Shown here: piece by piece, positions 46,650 to 48,395 of the stretch
Layout: every line of letters begins with the position of its first letter
How positions within the stretch are numbered: position 1 is the stretch's first letter
NCBI GenBank assembly: GCA_002377645.1
Contig: DFQF01000045.1
Coordinates: 2,767-51,161 of the forward strand
From: Nitrospinaceae bacterium UBA3496
GTDB taxonomy: Bacteria > UBA8248
Direction of reading: 5' to 3'
DNA length: 48,395 nucleotides
Position numbers and translations under genes: made by a program
Notes under the pieces: model-generated
The model's input: only the letters and a program-made list of their open reading frames with translations
The model's database searches: none
Told to the model about the DNA's origin: nothing

Positions 46650-47538
46650 TCTTAGAATCACTCCAATTTACTTTGTTAAGCACACAGCGAAAACCTATTT
46701 TGTTATTCCTGTAGTTCCGATTCCGTGAATATCTATTTGAAACACGCGACCACAACAACTTACTTCCCCAAGAGGCACCTCGAATTACTTTTTTCTTCCC
46801 TTGTCTAGGTCCCAACGGATTCTTAAGCTTAATTCTTTCATAGTGTGTACTGGCATACCAGTCGGCAACCCACTCCCAAACATTACCTGACATATCTAAA
46901 ACACCAAAAACACTTGCTCCCTTTGGGAAACTTCCAACTGGAGAAACTCCTAAGAATCCATCTTTTTTACCTTTTAAATTTGCATATTTAGAATCAAGTT
47001 GATTTCCCCAAGGAAACATCCTGTCATCATTACCTCTAGCCGCCTTTTCCCATTGCGCTTCAGTAGGAAGTTCTCTACCTGCCCATTTACAATATGCATT
47101 AGCGTCAAACCATGAAACTTGTGAGACCGGTTGATCTGGCATTTTTTTCCAATCCGAAGAAATTCCTTTTGGATTTTTCCAGCTAATTCCTTTTTCCTTT
47201 CTCCACCACCCTCTACCCTTTTTCAAAGTAGAATCCCATACCCAAGACCAACCTTTTTTCTCAGCAGTTGTCTTATGACGGGTTTGAATTACAAAACGAG
47301 CAAATTTACTGACTGTCAGTTCATGCTGATCTATCCAGAAAGAAGTGACATAAATTTGACGTTTAGGTTTTTCATCTCCATCTCCCTTGTTACTTCCAAT
47401 TTTAAAAGTTCCACTAGGAATGAAAACAAGAAAAGAATCGTCTGACAAAGATTTCTTCACCTGTGATTTAGCCAAGACAAAGGAACAAAAAAAAGAACTT
47501 AAAAAAAATAAAAATAATAACAACTTCAGTCTTTTCAT
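46639..47538 (-). CDS. Exported formylglycine-generating-enzyme-like (SUMF1/EgtB fold) protein lacking catalytic cysteines
   Basis: A 299-residue protein with a signal peptide (ATG 47538, AAGGA upstream) and an FGE-sulfatase fold. Blocks are FIPSGTFKIGSNKGDGDEKP, FWIDQHELTVSKFARF, PVSQVSWFDANAYCKWAGRE, LPTEAQWEKAARG, FGVLDMSGNVWEWVADWY and VIRGASWGSK. True FGEs carry two active-site cysteines after the RGGSW block; here that stretch (LLWSRVSNRYSRNRNYRNNK) has none, so sulfatase activation is unlikely. Such exported relatives often occur with periplasmic cytochromes. It converges on the propeller gene with an 11-bp overlap. Confidence 0.87.
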   Translation of the reverse strand: MKRLKLLLFLFFLSSFFCSFVLAKSQVKKSLSDDSFLVFIPSGTFKIGSNKGDGDEKPKRQIYVTSFWIDQHELTVSKFARFVIQTRHKTTAEKKGWSWVWDSTLKKGRGWWRKEKGISWKNPKGISSDWKKMPDQPVSQVSWFDANAYCKWAGRELPTEAQWEKAARGNDDRMFPWGNQLDSKYANLKGKKDGFLGVSPVGSFPKGASVFGVLDMSGNVWEWVADWYASTHYERIKLKNPLGPRQGKKKVIRGASWGSKLLWSRVSNRYSRNRNYRNNKIGFRCVLNKVNWSDSKTIF

Positions 47539-47627
47539 CTTTTTTCCTTCAGATCTTAAGTGTATTGAAAAAAATAAAGTTCGGAACGCCATTATACACG
47601 AACTTAATTTCATTTTATGGAAAAACT

Positions 47628-47656
47628 TTGTTAGGATTTAAAACTCAATTTAAAAT
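47628..47656 (+). promoter_or_regulatory. Candidate promoter of the ABC ATPase gene
   Basis: TTGTTA (47628-47633) and TAAAAT (47651-47656) are spaced by 17 bp, about 40 bp before the TTG start of the ATPase gene in the divergent gap after the FGE-like gene. Match is moderate. Confidence 0.4.
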
Positions 47657-47694
47657 ATTTTTTATATAAATTCATTCGGGGGCGAGAAAGCAAG

Positions 47695-48395
47695 TTGATT
47701 CCAAAAATTGAAATAAAAAATCTTAGAAAAGTATACGATACACCTGAAAGAAAAGTTCATGCTCTAGAAGATGTAAATCTTCAAATCCAAGATGGAGAAT
47801 TCATTTGTCTTGTAGGTCTTTCCGGATGTGGGAAAACTACCCTTTTGAATATTCTCGCAGGTTTTGTAGAGATTACTTCAGGGGAAGTTTTGATGGACGG
47901 AAAAAAACTAGATTTCGGATATGACAAAGGAGTTGTTTTCCAGGAATATGCTCTATTCCCTTGGAGAACTGCACGTCAAAATGTTGAATACGGACTCCAA
48001 ATACGAAAAGTGGAAGCAAAAGAAAGAGAAGAGATATCAATGGAATTCTTAAAACTTGTCGGATTAGATGGGTTTGCGGATTTATATCCACACAGTTTAT
48101 CCGGTGGTATGAGACAAAGAGTCGCAGTTGCGCGTGCGCTAGCATATGATCCACAAATTTTATTGATGGACGAACCCTACGGTGCATTAGATGCCCAGAC
48201 AAGAGAAGAACTTCAAGAACTAACTGTTGAAGTTTGGGAAAAGACAAAGAAAACGATTATTTTTGTAACACACAATTTAAGTGAAGCCGTTTATTTAGGT
48301 GGAAGGATCGTTGTATTCCTTCCTAATCCAGGAAGAATTAGAGAAGTGGTAAACGTAGATTTTCCAAGACCAAGAGATGACCTCTCTTCTGATTT
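47695..48395 (+). CDS. TauB/SsuB/NrtD-type ABC transporter ATP-binding protein (cut by window edge)
   Basis: At least 233 residues; the 3' end lies beyond the window. IEIKNLRKVYDT opens the domain. Walker A is VGLSGCGKTTL, the Q-loop GVVFQEYALFPWRT, the signature LSGGMRQRVAVARAL, Walker B ILLMDEPYGALDAQTREEL, and the H-loop FVTHNLSEAV. The FQEYALFPWRT and MRQRV patterns place it with nitrate/sulfonate/taurine/thiamine-precursor importers. The start is a TTG at 47695; an in-frame ATT at 47674 is unlikely. Permease and binding protein are expected just outside. Confidence 0.9.
   Translation, partial: MIPKIEIKNLRKVYDTPERKVHALEDVNLQIQDGEFICLVGLSGCGKTTLLNILAGFVEITSGEVLMDGKKLDFGYDKGVVFQEYALFPWRTARQNVEYGLQIRKVEAKEREEISMEFLKLVGLDGFADLYPHSLSGGMRQRVAVARALAYDPQILLMDEPYGALDAQTREELQELTVEVWEKTKKTIIFVTHNLSEAVYLGGRIVVFLPNPGRIREVVNVDFPRPRDDLSSD

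Noticed and set aside
46639..47538. Functional sulfatase-activating formylglycine-generating enzyme
   Set aside because: The two catalytic cysteines expected after the RGGSW-type block are missing and no sulfatase gene is present.
1..48395. CRISPR arrays, insertion sequences, prophage or integron features
   Set aside because: No direct-repeat array, terminal inverted repeats with transposase, integrase or phage structural genes were found on either strand.

Overview
The window is AT-rich (roughly one third G+C by eye) and densely packed chromosomal DNA from a Gram-negative bacterium. The evidence is an RND efflux pump with its periplasmic adaptor, several exported c-type cytochromes, lipoprotein signals and a PBP4-type carboxypeptidase. 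There is no transposase, integrase, phage gene or CRISPR array. Class II (B12) ribonucleotide reductase, a B12-binding mutase domain, a molybdopterin hydroxylase, an ETF:quinone-oxidoreductase-like Fe-S protein, multiple cytochromes c and two apparent selenoproteins suggest a respiratory, probably uncultured aquatic lineage of the broad deltaproteobacterial/SAR324/Nitrospinota/Dadabacteria type. That placement is inference; no rRNA or other decisive marker is present.

Layout. Positions 1-11060 (minus strand) hold a nearly continuous run read right to left: moaD, moaE, an orphan livF-type ATPase, trpF-trpB-trpA, leuC-leuD-leuB, asd, mtnP, hemL, an ftsB/divIC-like gene and the 5' end of an initiator tRNA cut by the window edge. 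A lone MidA-type methyltransferase (plus) follows. Then come minus-strand recJ, a PBP4-type carboxypeptidase and an exported peroxiredoxin whose catalytic position is an in-frame TGA. Positions 16.4-19.7 kb (plus) encode a peptide-type ABC binding protein and two permeases. A diheme lipoprotein and a B12-binding mutase domain (minus) come next, then a large membrane Fe-S oxidoreductase and a class IV aminotransferase (plus), dihydrolipoyl dehydrogenase (minus) and the B12-dependent ribonucleotide reductase (plus).

Positions 29.1-34.8 kb (minus) look like one operon ending in an intrinsic terminator: zinc alcohol dehydrogenase, queF, a molybdopterin hydroxylase large subunit, a CMD/AhpD-like protein with a second in-frame TGA, and a flavin-dependent LLM-class oxidoreductase. 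RND permease and adaptor, E1 beta and E1 alpha of a 2-oxoacid dehydrogenase and a RibD-C reductase follow on the same strand. The right end (plus) carries an MBL-fold hydrolase, a VOC protein, a diheme peroxidase, two cytochromes c and a beta-propeller. A formylglycine-enzyme-like protein (minus) and a TauB/SsuB-type ATPase running off the edge (plus) close the window.

The main discovery is the pair of TGA-interrupted genes (15705-16259 and 30252-30926). In each, the TGA sits exactly where the family has a redox cysteine (U-x-x-C and C-x-x-U). The frame continues to a natural C-terminus. A perfect 6-bp hairpin with a 4-5 nt loop carrying G in its first two positions begins 14-15 nt after the TGA. 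Both are best read as selenocysteine proteins. Other notable points are frequent TTG starts with strong Shine-Dalgarno sites, stop-codon overlaps at four of five convergent gene pairs, and a MoaD whose diglycine codons form the Shine-Dalgarno site of moaE and are followed by one extra residue.
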